This document shows positions 11,250 through 21,390 of a stretch of 64,000 nt of DNA, in pieces. How positions within the stretch are numbered: position 1 is the stretch's first letter; every line of letters begins with the position of its first letter. The translations under genes and the position numbers were made by a program. Below the pieces are notes generated by a model that was not told the origin of the DNA, did not search any database, and saw only the letters and a list, made by a program, of their open reading frames with translations. This DNA is from Gigaspora margarita (lineage: Eukaryota > Glomeromycota > Glomeromycetes > Diversisporales > Gigasporaceae): assembly GCA_009809945.1 (NCBI GenBank), contig WTPW01000639.1, forward strand, positions 15,443 to 79,442. The letters are read 5' to 3'.

Positions 11250-12645
11250 CTATTCATAGACCCCAAACACTTCATCTATTTCCTCTTCCGAATATTGCAT
11301 TGAGGAGCCCGATCGTGATAATGGTTCAGGTGCGTAATCGGTCTAAGGAGAGTTCACTCAAGACCTATGTTCGTTAGCCTCTAGCTCTTCATCTATTATT
11401 GCTTCAGCAGAACCAAAAGAGGGACCAACACTATTGTAATCATTCTACAATGTAAAGCCTGTTAATTTTGTGTTGATATAAAGCGATATAAAGCGATATA
11501 CGACAAACACTTACCAAAAACTTTTCTACGTAACATTTCATACATTTCTGAGTACATTGGACACTTCGTGACTGAGGGTTTAGGATTATATCGCACACAG
11601 CCAACGTGAATGCACAGTGATCGTGGGTTAAGGTAGGTACTGCAGCCGTAGAGAAGGCATTCCTTGCGATCAAATCAATCCAGTAGGCGCCACTTTCATT
11701 TTGTACAAAAAGTGAGCAGAAGCAATCGGCAACCTCAACACTTTGCTTCCACCTCACAATCTCAGATGCACTAGCGTTACTTTTCAATAGGGGGAGCTTT
11801 TCAACTCCAAAAACCTTCCAAATCAAATTTCTAACGTTTTGACACGCCGCGCCCTGGTAATTTTTCATTTTTGCCAGCAACTAGTAAAATAAAATAATGA
11901 ATGTTATTGTTATAAAAGTATAAATAAAATCAAATGAATATTAAAAAAAAAATAATTAAACGATATTATGTGATCAAATGAATATTAAAAAAAAAATTAC
12001 TTAAACGATATTATGCGATCAAATGAATATTAAAAAAAAAATAATTAAACGATATTATGCGATCAAATGAGTATTAAAAAAAATAATAATTAAACGATAT
12101 TATGCGATCAAATGAATATTAAAAAAAAAAATAATTAAACGATATTATGCGATCAAATGAATATTAAAAAAAAAATAATTGAACGATATTATGCGATCAA
12201 ATGGATATTAAAAAAAAATAATTAAATGATATTATGCGATAATAAATGTGAGAAATCAACATACTCCACTGAGCCATTCCGTATGAAAATGGTTTGTGAA
12301 TTCATTAGCGCTAATATTAAATTCAGGATATTTGTTGTCAAGGTAGTCCTTCAAGGACTCTTTGATTATTTGTTGAGACGGATATAAATTTTGCAGAAAT
12401 AAACGTTTTACCATGTTTGTATATATATCCTATAATTTAAATTGTATAGTTTAGAACTTGCCCACAGCTTATAGTTAAATAAAGCAAAGCCAGAGTACTT
12501 ACATCTAGTACTTAAGGGGAAAGGTCGCTTTCCTTTTCTTTTCTTAGCCGTTTTAATTCGTCTTTGATTTCCTTTACATCTTGGTGAAGTTTCTTCACTA
12601 ACAGATACAAGTATCTGTTTTGCTTGAGTATCTCCTGTTCATAAC
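11250..12645 (-). pseudogene. Accessory coiled-coil gene of the Plavaka-like element, four visible exons
   Basis: Reading on the - strand, exons can be placed by splice signals at 12645-12503, 12429-12265, 11880-11515 and 11444-11250 (donors GTAAGT, GTATGT, GTAAGT). The first visible exon is a Lys/Glu/Leu coiled coil. The next contains YPSQQIIKESLKDYLDNKYP. The third has WKVFGVEKLPLL and a Cys-rich end (CTQKCMKCYVEKFL). The last is acidic (EEEIDEVFGVYE). In-frame stops before the first donor and twice in the last exon fit CAA/CAG/CGA-to-stop transitions. Earlier exons probably lie in the N gap. It is divergent from the transposase. Function unknown; a DNA-binding helper is only a guess. Confidence 0.5.
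11930..12242. repeat. Intronic minisatellite, ~44-bp unit, seven copies
   Basis: The unit GATCAAATGAATATTAAA plus an A-tract and AACGATATTATGC is repeated about seven times with few changes, varying mainly in A-tract length. The array fills most of the intron between the second and third visible exons of the accessory gene on the - strand. Confidence 0.85.
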
Positions 12646-12725
12646 CTGCATTATTAAGTTGGGGGCGATCTCCAACGAAAAAGGAGGAGAAAAAAAAAAT
12701 TTTTTTCAAAAAAAAAAAAAAAAAA

Positions 12726-13676
12726 NNNNNNNNNNNNNNNNNNNNNNNNNNNNNNNNNNNNNNNNNNNNNNNNNNNNNNNNNNNNNNNNNNNNNNNNNNN
12801 NNNNNNNNNNNNNNNNNNNNNNNNNNNNNNNNNNNNNNNNNNNNNNNNNNNNNNNNNNNNNNNNNNNNNNNNNNNNNNNNNNNNNNNNNNNNNNNNNNNN
12901 NNNNNNNNNNNNNNNNNNNNNNNNNNNNNNNNNNNNNNNNNNNNNNNNNNNNNNNNNNNNNNNNNNNNNNNNNNNNNNNNNNNNNNNNNNNNNNNNNNNN
13001 NNNNNNNNNNNNNNNNNNNNNNNNNNNNNNNNNNNNNNNNNNNNNNNNNNNNNNNNNNNNNNNNNNNNNNNNNNNNNNNNNNNNNNNNNNNNNNNNNNNN
13101 NNNNNNNNNNNNNNNNNNNNNNNNNNNNNNNNNNNNNNNNNNNNNNNNNNNNNNNNNNNNNNNNNNNNNNNNNNNNNNNNNNNNNNNNNNNNNNNNNNNN
13201 NNNNNNNNNNNNNNNNNNNNNNNNNNNNNNNNNNNNNNNNNNNNNNNNNNNNNNNNNNNNNNNNNNNNNNNNNNNNNNNNNNNNNNNNNNNNNNNNNNNN
13301 NNNNNNNNNNNNNNNNNNNNNNNNNNNNNNNNNNNNNNNNNNNNNNNNNNNNNNNNNNNNNNNNNNNNNNNNNNNNNNNNNNNNNNNNNNNNNNNNNNNN
13401 NNNNNNNNNNNNNNNNNNNNNNNNNNNNNNNNNNNNNNNNNNNNNNNNNNNNNNNNNNNNNNNNNNNNNNNNNNNNNNNNNNNNNNNNNNNNNNNNNNNN
13501 NNNNNNNNNNNNNNNNNNNNNNNNNNNNNNNNNNNNNNNNNNNNNNNNNNNNNNNNNNNNNNNNNNNNNNNNNNNNNNNNNNNNNNNNNNNNNNNNNNNN
13601 NNNNNNNNNNNNNNNNNNNNNNNNNNNNNNNNNNNNNNNNNNNNNNNNNNNNNNNNNNNNNNNNNNNNNNNNNNNN
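12726..13676. other. Assembly gap, 951 Ns
   Basis: Continuous Ns, directly preceded by an A homopolymer (from 12709). The gap sits between the two divergent genes of the Plavaka-like element and probably hides their shared promoter and the 5' exons of the accessory gene. Confidence 0.95.
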
Positions 13677-14644
13677 ATTCTTCTAAATAAAGACTAATAA
13701 ATGCTACTTATAAGGTCAAATGTTTATGCTCTTAGCAATAAGTTATATAAAACAGATTACATGGAGCTAGCAATAACTAATTCCATAGAATAACAAGTTA
13801 AACAAAATACTAAACTCTAATATTATCGATATTGCTTTATTACTATCATTTTTCCATTTCTTCATCTTTATTCTCTTTTCTTCTTTTTTCTTTTAGGGGT
13901 TCTCTTTTTCTCTCAAAATGCGTTGGCAGTGTGAGCATTGCAATAGAGAATTTTCAAAACCAAACGCATTAACTCAACATGTTTCACAAAAACATCCTCA
14001 CCTTCAAAGTTCCCCAAATCAGGAAGTCTCCAATGAACAAGTGGATGATGATATTTGGGATCTTCCAGAAAATTATCCTAATTATGATTCTTCAGAATAT
14101 GGGGTAAATGGTTAATTATTTTCTTATTAATATAGTAAATGTTATTAATCAATTATTTTCATATAGAGCGAGTATATGGAAAGATCTGCAAGCTCAGNTG
14201 AGCATGAGCATTCTTTCATAGAAGCAGAACTTCATCAAATGGATAATATAACTCAAGACGATGCATCTCAAAATACGTCTAATATGAGTGATATCGAAGA
14301 CCATGAAGATATATCGTTTGCAACTGAGTCATATGAAATAGGCCTTGAAGACTACGAAGGGGCCTCATTTGATGAAGCTTTTCAGGACTTAAATCACCCA
14401 CAAACTGTCGAATGGCCTAACGATGCATATCGTGAATTTATGGAGATTATTAATAAATATCGGCTATCAAATTCGGCTAGTGATGCTTTTATAACCTTCT
14501 TCAATAAATTCTCGAATTTGGATATTTCGCCACTTCCACCATCAACAAAGGCAGGAAAGGAATTTCTTGATAACACTATCATTCCTTATATGATGTTTAA
14601 GGAAGTTTCTGTTAAAACGTTTCAAAACGTTGAATATATATTTT

Positions 14645-14694
14645 ACTATCGATCATTAATAAAGACTACAAAGTCTTTATTAATGATCGATAGT
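14645..14694. repeat. Perfect 23-bp inverted repeat inside the transposase exon
   Basis: ACTATCGATCATTAATAAAG-ACT and its exact inverse are separated by four bases (ACAA). It lies within the open frame (FYYRSLIKTTKSLLMIDSI), so it is translated. It would form a strong hairpin in DNA or RNA. Confidence 0.9.
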
Positions 14695-15398
14695 ATTAAT
14701 CAGTTATTGGTCCTTCAATATGAAGATAAAAAAGAAGTAAGGAACGGTGTAGAGTGTAGAATCTTCGGGGAACAATACCATAGTAATTGGTGGAAGCGAG
14801 AAGAATCAGATTTACTCCTTGGGCAGCATTTGCTGTCGCTTATACTTTATTNNGATGCGACAACNCTGGACCACATGGGAAAATCTTCTGGGCATCCCAT
14901 GTTTTTANCACTTGGAAACATTNCCAATCACCAAAGAAATAAACCAGAATCCAAAGCATTAATTGGATACCTTCCGATCTTGAAAGCCATGGATTCTAAA
15001 ACAAAAAACTCTGATAAATTCTGAACGGCTCAAAGAGAAGTCTTCCAGAAGTGTTTGTCGACTCTTCTCGAGCCTATTGTCGAAGGGCCTGAGCTTCACT
15101 TTGTCGTGCGTGGAGATATAATTACTTTTATTCCACGTATATCTATGATTATTGCGGACATGGTTGAAGCCGATAAGTTTACAAACGTTTATCAACTATC
15201 CTGCTCAAGACGGCCATGCGTAAAGTGCTTGGTTTCAAGAGATGACTTGAATAATACAAATTTGACGAAAATAATTCCAAGAACTTCAGATGCTATGAAA
15301 CAAGCGATTAATAGTGGAAAAGATAAGGATTATTCAATTCATCCTGAAAAAAATGCATTTTGGGAAATAAGGTATAGTCATGGGTTTGAATTAATCCT

Positions 15399-15611
15399 AG
15401 TGTCTGAAATTGGGTTGNGGACNGCATACTATTTATAAGTTTCCGCAACTAAAATCTGAAATGCATATGCAGTTCCACAAATAAAATTTCTGAATTTGCA
15501 TATTTGCATATAGAAACGTTCATATGTGCAACTAAATTCATATAATCTGCAAGTAGATTTGTTATTTAGTTGCAAGTCTGCAACTAAATTAAAAATTGAA
15601 TTTCAGACACT
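15399..15611. repeat. Small MITE in transposase intron 2
   Basis: Inverted ends AGTGTCTGAAATT (15399-15411) and AATTTCAGACACT (15599-15611) bound about 210 bases that repeat GCAACTAAAT and GCATATTTGCATAT motifs. No clear target duplication found. Two Ns are present. Confidence 0.6.
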
Positions 15612-15616
15612 GCTGT

Positions 15617-15874
15617 GTACATACCGGGAGACAAGTTTTCTGTTATGTACGCGGTAGACTACCATAAATCTGCCAAATAACTAGATTGATATCGGTAACA
15701 TAACAGCAAAATATTGGATATCCCGATATCTTCTTTTAGCACTCTTAGCCCTAAAAGTAAGATATCGAGATATTCTAATATTTTGCTNTTATTACNGATA
15801 TNATCTAGGAATTTGGNAGCTCTATGGTAGACTACCGTATAAANATAACAGGATACTTATCTCCTGGTATGTAC
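15617..15874. repeat. Palindromic MITE in transposase intron 2
   Basis: The arms start GTACATACCGGGAGACAAG and end with the inverse CTCCTGGTATGTAC. Inner matched blocks are GGTAGACTACC and AATATTxxATATC. The whole 258 bases is close to one palindrome. Target duplication not resolved. It follows the previous MITE within six bases. Confidence 0.7.
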
Positions 15875-16356
15875 TGATATATATCGATTAACCTGTGGAT
15901 ATTATCATCATATTTTTGTACTAAAAATATATATTGTTATAAATAATATATAAAAATTTTAGAAACTTTAATATATATGAAGCTATCGTACCTGATCGAA
16001 TGCACATTTTGGATCTTGGTCTCTTCAAGTATATGCTTGATTATACAAAAGAACTCTTATATGAACAATGTGGGGAACAAGTGTTTCAAACCTTTGAAAA
16101 GCGATTAATATCGATTCCACGATACCGCGGCCTTAAAATAATAAAGAACATATCAGATATAACACGTACCACGGCTGACGAACTGCGAAATTTAATGAAA
16201 ATAATAATTTTTGCTCTCGATAACCTATATGATGGTTATAAGAAGCCAGGAATTATTAATAAACGGTTATGCCAAGTTTATTACAAATTCTTTAGAATGT
16301 ATATTGCCACCCATAAAGAATCGTTTAATAACGATTCTTGTAACCAGCTTCAGGTA

Positions 16357-17041
16357 TCCCTTAAACCGTCCATTTTAGCGGGCAAATTTGCCTGCTAGAA
16401 TTTTTAATGAATTTTTAAAATTTGGTTCTGATTTATTTTTATTAAAAATCAAGTTATTTTAAAAAAATTTTTTTTAAATAATAACTAAGAATATAGATTA
16501 TATTTTAATGATTTGAATTTTTATATTTCTACAGAAAAAAATTAAATTGACTATAAGCTAAAAAAATTTGAAATTTTTAAAAATCTTTGATTTTTAGAGA
16601 TTTTATTTTTGACCATTGACAAACTTTTTAAAATTCTAAGAATATGTCCCCAATAATTTTGATACAAATTATAGATTAAGTTCTTATAAACAACTTTTAT
16701 TATAAAAGTTTTTATTATTTTATAATTAAAATTTTAACTTCTATTAATAGAGAAAAAATTTTTTCTCTTCAGGAACATATAAAAATTTGAAAATTTTTAA
16801 AAATTTTTGAAAAAATTTTATAGTAAAAGTAAAGAATTGGCTATATTTGAGCCAATTTTTCTTTTATATTTGAATATATATATAATTAAAATTTTAATAG
16901 ATATAAATTAACAATATGCTAAATTTTTATTTTAGCTTAGTAATAGGGGGACATATCCTTAATAAAATTTTTAGTAATTTTAAAAAAACATGTAAAAAAA
17001 AATTCTAGCAGGCAAATTTGCCCGCTGGACGGTTTAAGGGA
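16357..17041. mobile_element. Mariner-like non-autonomous element, copy B, inside a splice donor
   Basis: Ends TCCCTTAAACCGTCCA and TGGACGGTTTAAGGGA are inverse, with TA at 16355-16356 and 17042-17043. GGGCAAATTTGCCTGC and its inverse lie inside the ends. The insertion TA is bases 2-3 of the intron (CAG|GTA...), so the donor GT is still present at 16354-16355. Confidence 0.85.
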
Positions 17042-17376
17042 TAATATAAATTCTTGGCTTTTTTAAAAATATCGATTACTAACGAATAAGTTTACAGGAC
17101 TTCATTTCGGATTGGGCCAAAGATTTCGTTAAAATATTTTCAAAATACAACGCAACTGGTCTTCAGCTTCCAAAACTTCATGCTTGGTGCTATTATATAG
17201 TACCTGCAGTTGAAGAATATGGATCTATAAATAGTATGACCACAGAAACTTATGAAACTCTTCATAAGGATTACGTAAAAATTTCCTATCGCATGTCCAA
17301 TAAAAAAGACTATATGAAACAAATATTAAAGACTGTAAGTTATTAATATAGAAAATATTGCTAATAATCGTTATTA

Positions 17377-17664
17377 CCGTAAATCGCCGAAAATAAGCAC
17401 CCTCTGAAAATAAGCACACCCCTGCAAAATCTCAAAAATCCGTTGACAGTCACTACATATAAACATCTAAATTGTACTAAGTAAATCTCAAAAGTGCAAT
17501 TAAGTAAAGTTGTTCAGGGCATCAAATTACACCTATAGTAAAAATTTGGTATTATTTTGACAACTTTTTATTAGTACGTTTTTTAATTTTTCAAAAATTC
17601 AATTATTCGAAAATAAGCACCCCCTACATATTGGAAGGGGGTGCTTATTTTCGAGCATATACGG
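17377..17664. repeat. AATAAGC-family MITE, copy 2, in transposase intron 4
   Basis: Ends CCGTAAATCGCCGAAAATAA and the inverse TTATTTTCGAGCATATACGG are flanked by TA (17375-17376, 17665-17666). AATAAGCACCC appears twice on the left and GGGGGTGCTTATT on the right. The inside (TTTTATTAGTACGTTTTTTA, AGTAAAGTTGTTCAG) matches copies at 37776, 39272 and 42225. Confidence 0.85.
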
Positions 17665-18529
17665 TAATCGCTAATATCATTGTTAATAGGTTAAACACTA
17701 GAAACTAACTGAAAAGGGAGCTTAAAAGAAATCTCGTAAAGCGAAAGGGTTTGGAAAATTTTTGTGGTCATTAAGTTTAGAGGAGCTGGATGATTTCCTT
17801 AAGAATAACAAAAATAATTTGGCCCCATTACAAATTGAAGGTTTTCAAAATTTACTAACCTGTCTTGATGAATTTTTTGAGGAGGAATCAGCTATATCTA
17901 TTAACGATGATAATTGTGTGGAGTTGTTCTCTTCTGCTTCTTTAGAAAGTACAGATATAATTCGGGCTACATCAAGTTTTCATGGAAGTCCAATGTTTTC
18001 AAACGTTATTGTTAATGGCAGTAATGGAGAAAAAGAAATTAAGTGGTATGGCTTGGTAAGTATCAATATATTAATAAGTTATTTTATTAATGCATATCTA
18101 CAATAAAAGCAATAAAAGCGGGTTAATAACATTTATAAGAGTAATAACTCTCAAAGCTAGACAATATTTTCATTTACATCTAACTTTGAGAGTAACATAA
18201 TTAACGAAATATTATCTATCAAGGTACTACTAATACTCAAGTTTTGTCAAGCAAATAAAGAGACACTTGAGTTCGCTTTAGTCCGTTGGTATGAGAAAGC
18301 TGGTGAATTATGGGGATGTCCCAAATTAAAACTGCTTAAACACTATAGTTGTATACCCTTGGGGAGCTTAGATAGAACTGTGCATATAATCCCGAGATTT
18401 AACAAAAGTAATGAATACCTAGCAAATATTTTTATGTTTTAATTTAAAGCGTATTTTTAAAGTGTCTAATTAATTTAAAGTGTATATATTTAAAGTATAT
18501 ATATTTAAAGTGTCTAATTAATAGTTTCC

Positions 18530-18725
18530 AATTATGATAGATACTTATCGATATATATCGGATTATCAAAAAATAGCGATTAAATTAATTCGTTGATAAT
18601 CGATATCTGTATTTTACCGATTTCATTCAGTTATCGAATTTTATCGATTTTTTGTTATTAATCAAGTTTTAGCAGGTTAATCGATATATATCGTTATTAA
18701 CCACTATATATCGATTAATTTCCAA
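18530..18725. repeat. ATCGATA repeat cluster, probable right terminal region of Plavaka-like element
   Basis: Eight or more ATCGAT/TATCGA sites in 200 bases, including CGATATATATCG and CGATATATATCGTT, starting about 90 bases after the transposase stop. Compare 10735-10925. Weaker ATCGAT-type clusters also occur at 22260-22420 and 24150-24330. Confidence 0.45.
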
Positions 18726-18817
18726 TGATCAAATTTTTCAATGTCATTTTCATAGTAACTAGAATTACTAAATATAGTAATATATAACTTAAATTTTTTA
18801 TTAATAAACTGGCAATC

Positions 18818-19302
18818 ATATCAGCAGATCAGCATAACATGTCAGCTTGACCAATCATGATCAGGATTATCAACGCGAAAATTTATTACAAAGCGAATTT
18901 TCACAAAAACGGCCTTTTTAACCAGCTTTGTATTTATAATTAAGTACGTAGAAATTACGAAATTCATGTATTTAATTATAAGCCAAAAGTATATTTAAAA
19001 GGCTATTTTTTTAAAAATTAGCTGCCAAATTTACCCTTGATAGTTACCAACCCATTTCACAATGCCCAACCCATCCTAAAACACCCGAATATTTCAACAA
19101 ACGATAAAAGTACTTCTTTTTACAGCTTAGCATAGCTCTTTTATTAAGTTTTATTGGTTTTTTAACTTGTCTAGACGTCAAAAAGGCTCTTTTGTTAGTT
19201 GTAATAAGTACTTCGTTTGTTAGTTTTTCAACGTTACTTAGGAGCAAATTTTTGTGTAACAGTTTATCGAAAAAAGACCCAATTACGCCGATCTGCTGAT
19301 AT
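18818..19302. repeat. Possible element bounded by 13-bp inverted repeats
   Basis: ATATCAGCAGATC and GATCTGCTGATAT are exact inverses about 460 bases apart. Between them is a - strand frame of 67 codons (19044-19247, TNKRAFLTSRQVKKPI) that I do not recognise. It may be part of the surrounding mariner-like element or a separate insertion. Confidence 0.35.
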
Positions 19303-19422
19303 GTTTTTTTTAAATAAAGTTATTTAGCATAACAAATTGCATGTATCTTAAAAATTTTATAATTTTTAAAAAATATTTATTTAATTACTATATATAGTAT
19401 TAAAATTACTATATTTAGAAGA

Positions 19423-19695
19423 TCACTAAAGCCTTGTACCTACGTAATTTTTAAAGTTTTAATTGTAATTAGGGTTAAAGTTAGTTTAGCATTAGAGTAA
19501 AAGTAGTTTTATAGGTAAAATTGCCTCACTGACATTTTTTATTAATGCAACAAGACAGGTTTAGACCGCTATTTTTCATATTTTTGCATTTTTTGATTTT
19601 TTGACTTCTTTCGAGCTGATCTTTATAAACAAATTTCGTGATTTTGATTGGCTGATCTATATATAAAAAGTCATGTGGGTACAAGGCTTTAGCGA
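19423..19695. repeat. MITE with CACTAAAGCCTTGTACC ends
   Basis: TCACTAAAGCCTTGTACC and the inverse GGTACAAGGCTTTAGCGA bound 273 bases. A telomere-like TTAGGGTTAAAG lies near 19466. Target duplication unclear. It sits in the right part of the large mariner-like insertion. Confidence 0.65.
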
Positions 19696-20121
19696 ACCCC
19701 TATATTTGATAATTAATATAATTTTGAATTAATAATTGTATTACTATATTTAGAAATAATAACTACCTTAAAATTTTTTAAAATTTTATAAAAATTTGAG
19801 ATTATATGTAATTTGTCATACTGAATAATTTTTGCTTATTTTTGAAATTCAATTAACTTAATAAAAAATTAATTTTTGCTATACAGTTTATTATTTTAAT
19901 TAATTTTGTACAACAATAAAAACTGGTCAATATAAAAATTTAATATTTTACTTAAACTTAATTATTTTAAAAACTATAGCATAAAATCTTTTAAACTTTT
20001 TTTATATTTAAAAGATATAGATTTAAAGAATTTATAATTTAATTTTTAGCTTAATAACTTAAATATTTAGCTCTGTATAAATTTTTAAAAAGTGTCCACA
20101 ATAATATAATAGGCCATTATA

Positions 20122-20700
20122 TCTATAATTAAAATTGTATATTCTTGTTTCAAATTGCAGTGTCTTGGTTTGTAGTCTTGTAATATTACAAATAAAATAT
20201 TAAAAGCAGTTGTGTATTTCTGTTCCAAATTCTAAAATTTGAAATTAATATTTTGTAGTAGAATTTCTGATATAGGTGTTTATATAATTGTTTATTTTAT
20301 ACTAAAATATTATAGATCTTTCTTTTGAGAGTTGTAAGATAAGTAATATATCAATTAAAAAATTGTACAATCATGTCCAAAAATTCAAAGCCTCAATCTG
20401 GATTAGTATTATATAATTGACAAGTCTATCTGTAAATTAACAAGATCATGTTCAAGACTGGAAGTTTTACATCTTCTAAATTGCTTTATTAGTAATATAT
20501 TAATTTATAAAATTATTTGAATATATAATAACTTGCATAGTTTTGATCTTAAAAAATATAACTCTGTAACTGATTAGGCAATTGATACTTTTATAACTAA
20601 CAATTTACACATTGATATTAGAGAGCCTTAAGTGACTTACTATATCATATTGTATTTATGTAGAATCTAACCCATTACTTTGTATAATAAAAATCATTAT
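20122..20700 (+). pseudogene. F-box/LRR-type gene relic, 3' part
   Basis: The frame continues from 10512: SIIKIVYSCFKLQCLGL, then CNITNKILKAVVYFCSKF, then CSRISDIGVYIIV and KIVQSCPKIQSLNLD. These are consecutive Cys-type LRR units (CxKLQxLxLxxCxITD). In-frame TAG/TAA codons stand mostly where Gln would be expected. Beyond about 20500 the frame is lost. An SCF ubiquitin-ligase adaptor role would be normal for the family; this copy is dead. Confidence 0.55.
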
Positions 20701-20728
20701 TTTTCAGATATAATAAATAGTAACTTAG

Positions 20729-21378
20729 TAGTCCTCCAGGTCGATAGCATAGCAGTTATGCTCCGAGAATGCAATATGGAAGGTTGCCAGTTCAATTTCT
20801 AGCAGCGGCGAAATTGTAATTCTATGTTTGCGGGTCCTACTATATCAGGAATAATAGTGTAGATCAGAGAGTTTTGAATAGGCAACACCTATAGCGGGTT
20901 GCAGGTAATGTAGCTAGTGTGAAAGCTTCAGGCGGACCACTCAAATTAGGCACCAAAAGTGCATATGTGGCTAGCTGTACTCTCGTCTATGCAATGCCAA
21001 TTGACGGTCCTTGGTGAAGTAGCACTGTGAGTAGTCAGGATCAAAACCTCTGGGGTCGTCTTTGGGTTAGAACCACAATTTGAATAACCGAAGTCACGTG
21101 CCGTATTGAAAGGCTGAAGTCTGAAAGGATACTTCAAGAACATGTGGCGACATTTTTGAACTGCAATTCGTACCAAGAAATAGCTGATGGTTTAATGTCC
21201 AGAGGGATTTGTTGAGAAAAAAAAGGTTCGGTGAGATAATCCTACTTGGGCACTCAATGAAGTAGCCGGATTGATGCCTACCCAAAGACTTTAAAGGATT
21301 ATTTGTATACTTGTATTCAAATTTAAGAATTTAATAAAGGTAGCACAAGGTTGTTAATATCAAAAAAAAAAATAAAAA
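20729..21378 (+). mobile_element. tRNA-derived SINE, 650 bp, with 17-bp target duplication
   Basis: The 5' part has a pol III A-box-like TAGCATAGCAGTT and a B-box-like AGTTCAATTTC at tRNA-like spacing. The 3' end is an A-rich tail (about 21362-21378). AATAAATAGTAACTTAG is repeated exactly at 20712-20728 and 21379-21395. The central region 20862-20997 is shared with SINEs at 8369 and 48230. Small open frames inside are shadows. Confidence 0.85.
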
Positions 21379-21390
21379 AATAAATAGTAA

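Larger units (their letters stand above)
13918..18442 (+). pseudogene. Plavaka-type (CACTA/Kyakuja clade) transposase, six exons, decayed
   Basis: Exons placed by frame and splice signals: 13918-14103, 14167-15371, 15963-16353, 17098-17334, 17690-18055, 18224-18442. The first holds a C2H2 finger (CEHCNREFSKPNALTQHVSQKH). Exon 2 has the family signature ILYXDATXLDHMGKSSGHP. Exon 3 has VPDRMHILDLGLFKYML; exon 4 LQLPKLHAWCYYIVPAVEEY; the last has FALVRWYEKAGELW and VHIIPRF. About 870 codons, near the usual size. It is broken by TGA at 15022-15024 and stops at 17699 and 17729, all explicable by C-to-T. Introns 2, 3 and 4 carry MITEs. ATG 13918 is chosen because the zinc finger begins there. Confidence 0.85.
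10513..20119. mobile_element. Large mariner-like TA-flanked insertion (9.6 kb) with nested elements
   Basis: Left end CAGTAGCCTACCATATTATT and right end (inverse) TAATGGCCTATTATATTATT correspond, with TA at 10511-10512 and 20120-20121. The arms stay alignable for about 200 bases (TTTTTAAAAATTTATACAGA at 10544 against its inverse at 20074). The host LRR frame resumes in phase across it. Most of the length is later insertions, chiefly the Plavaka-like element. Removing those would leave a non-autonomous element of roughly 1-2 kb. No mariner transposase is recognised. Confidence 0.7.

Noticed and set aside
11930-12242. CRISPR-like appearance of evenly spaced repeats
   Set aside because: No unique spacers; it is a head-to-tail minisatellite in a eukaryotic intron.
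12620-13690. Long open frame across the N run
   Set aside because: It exists only because Ns do not give stop codons.
20946-21285. Two overlapping - strand frames
   Set aside because: Antisense of the SINE at 20729; they overlap its shared central domain and tail.
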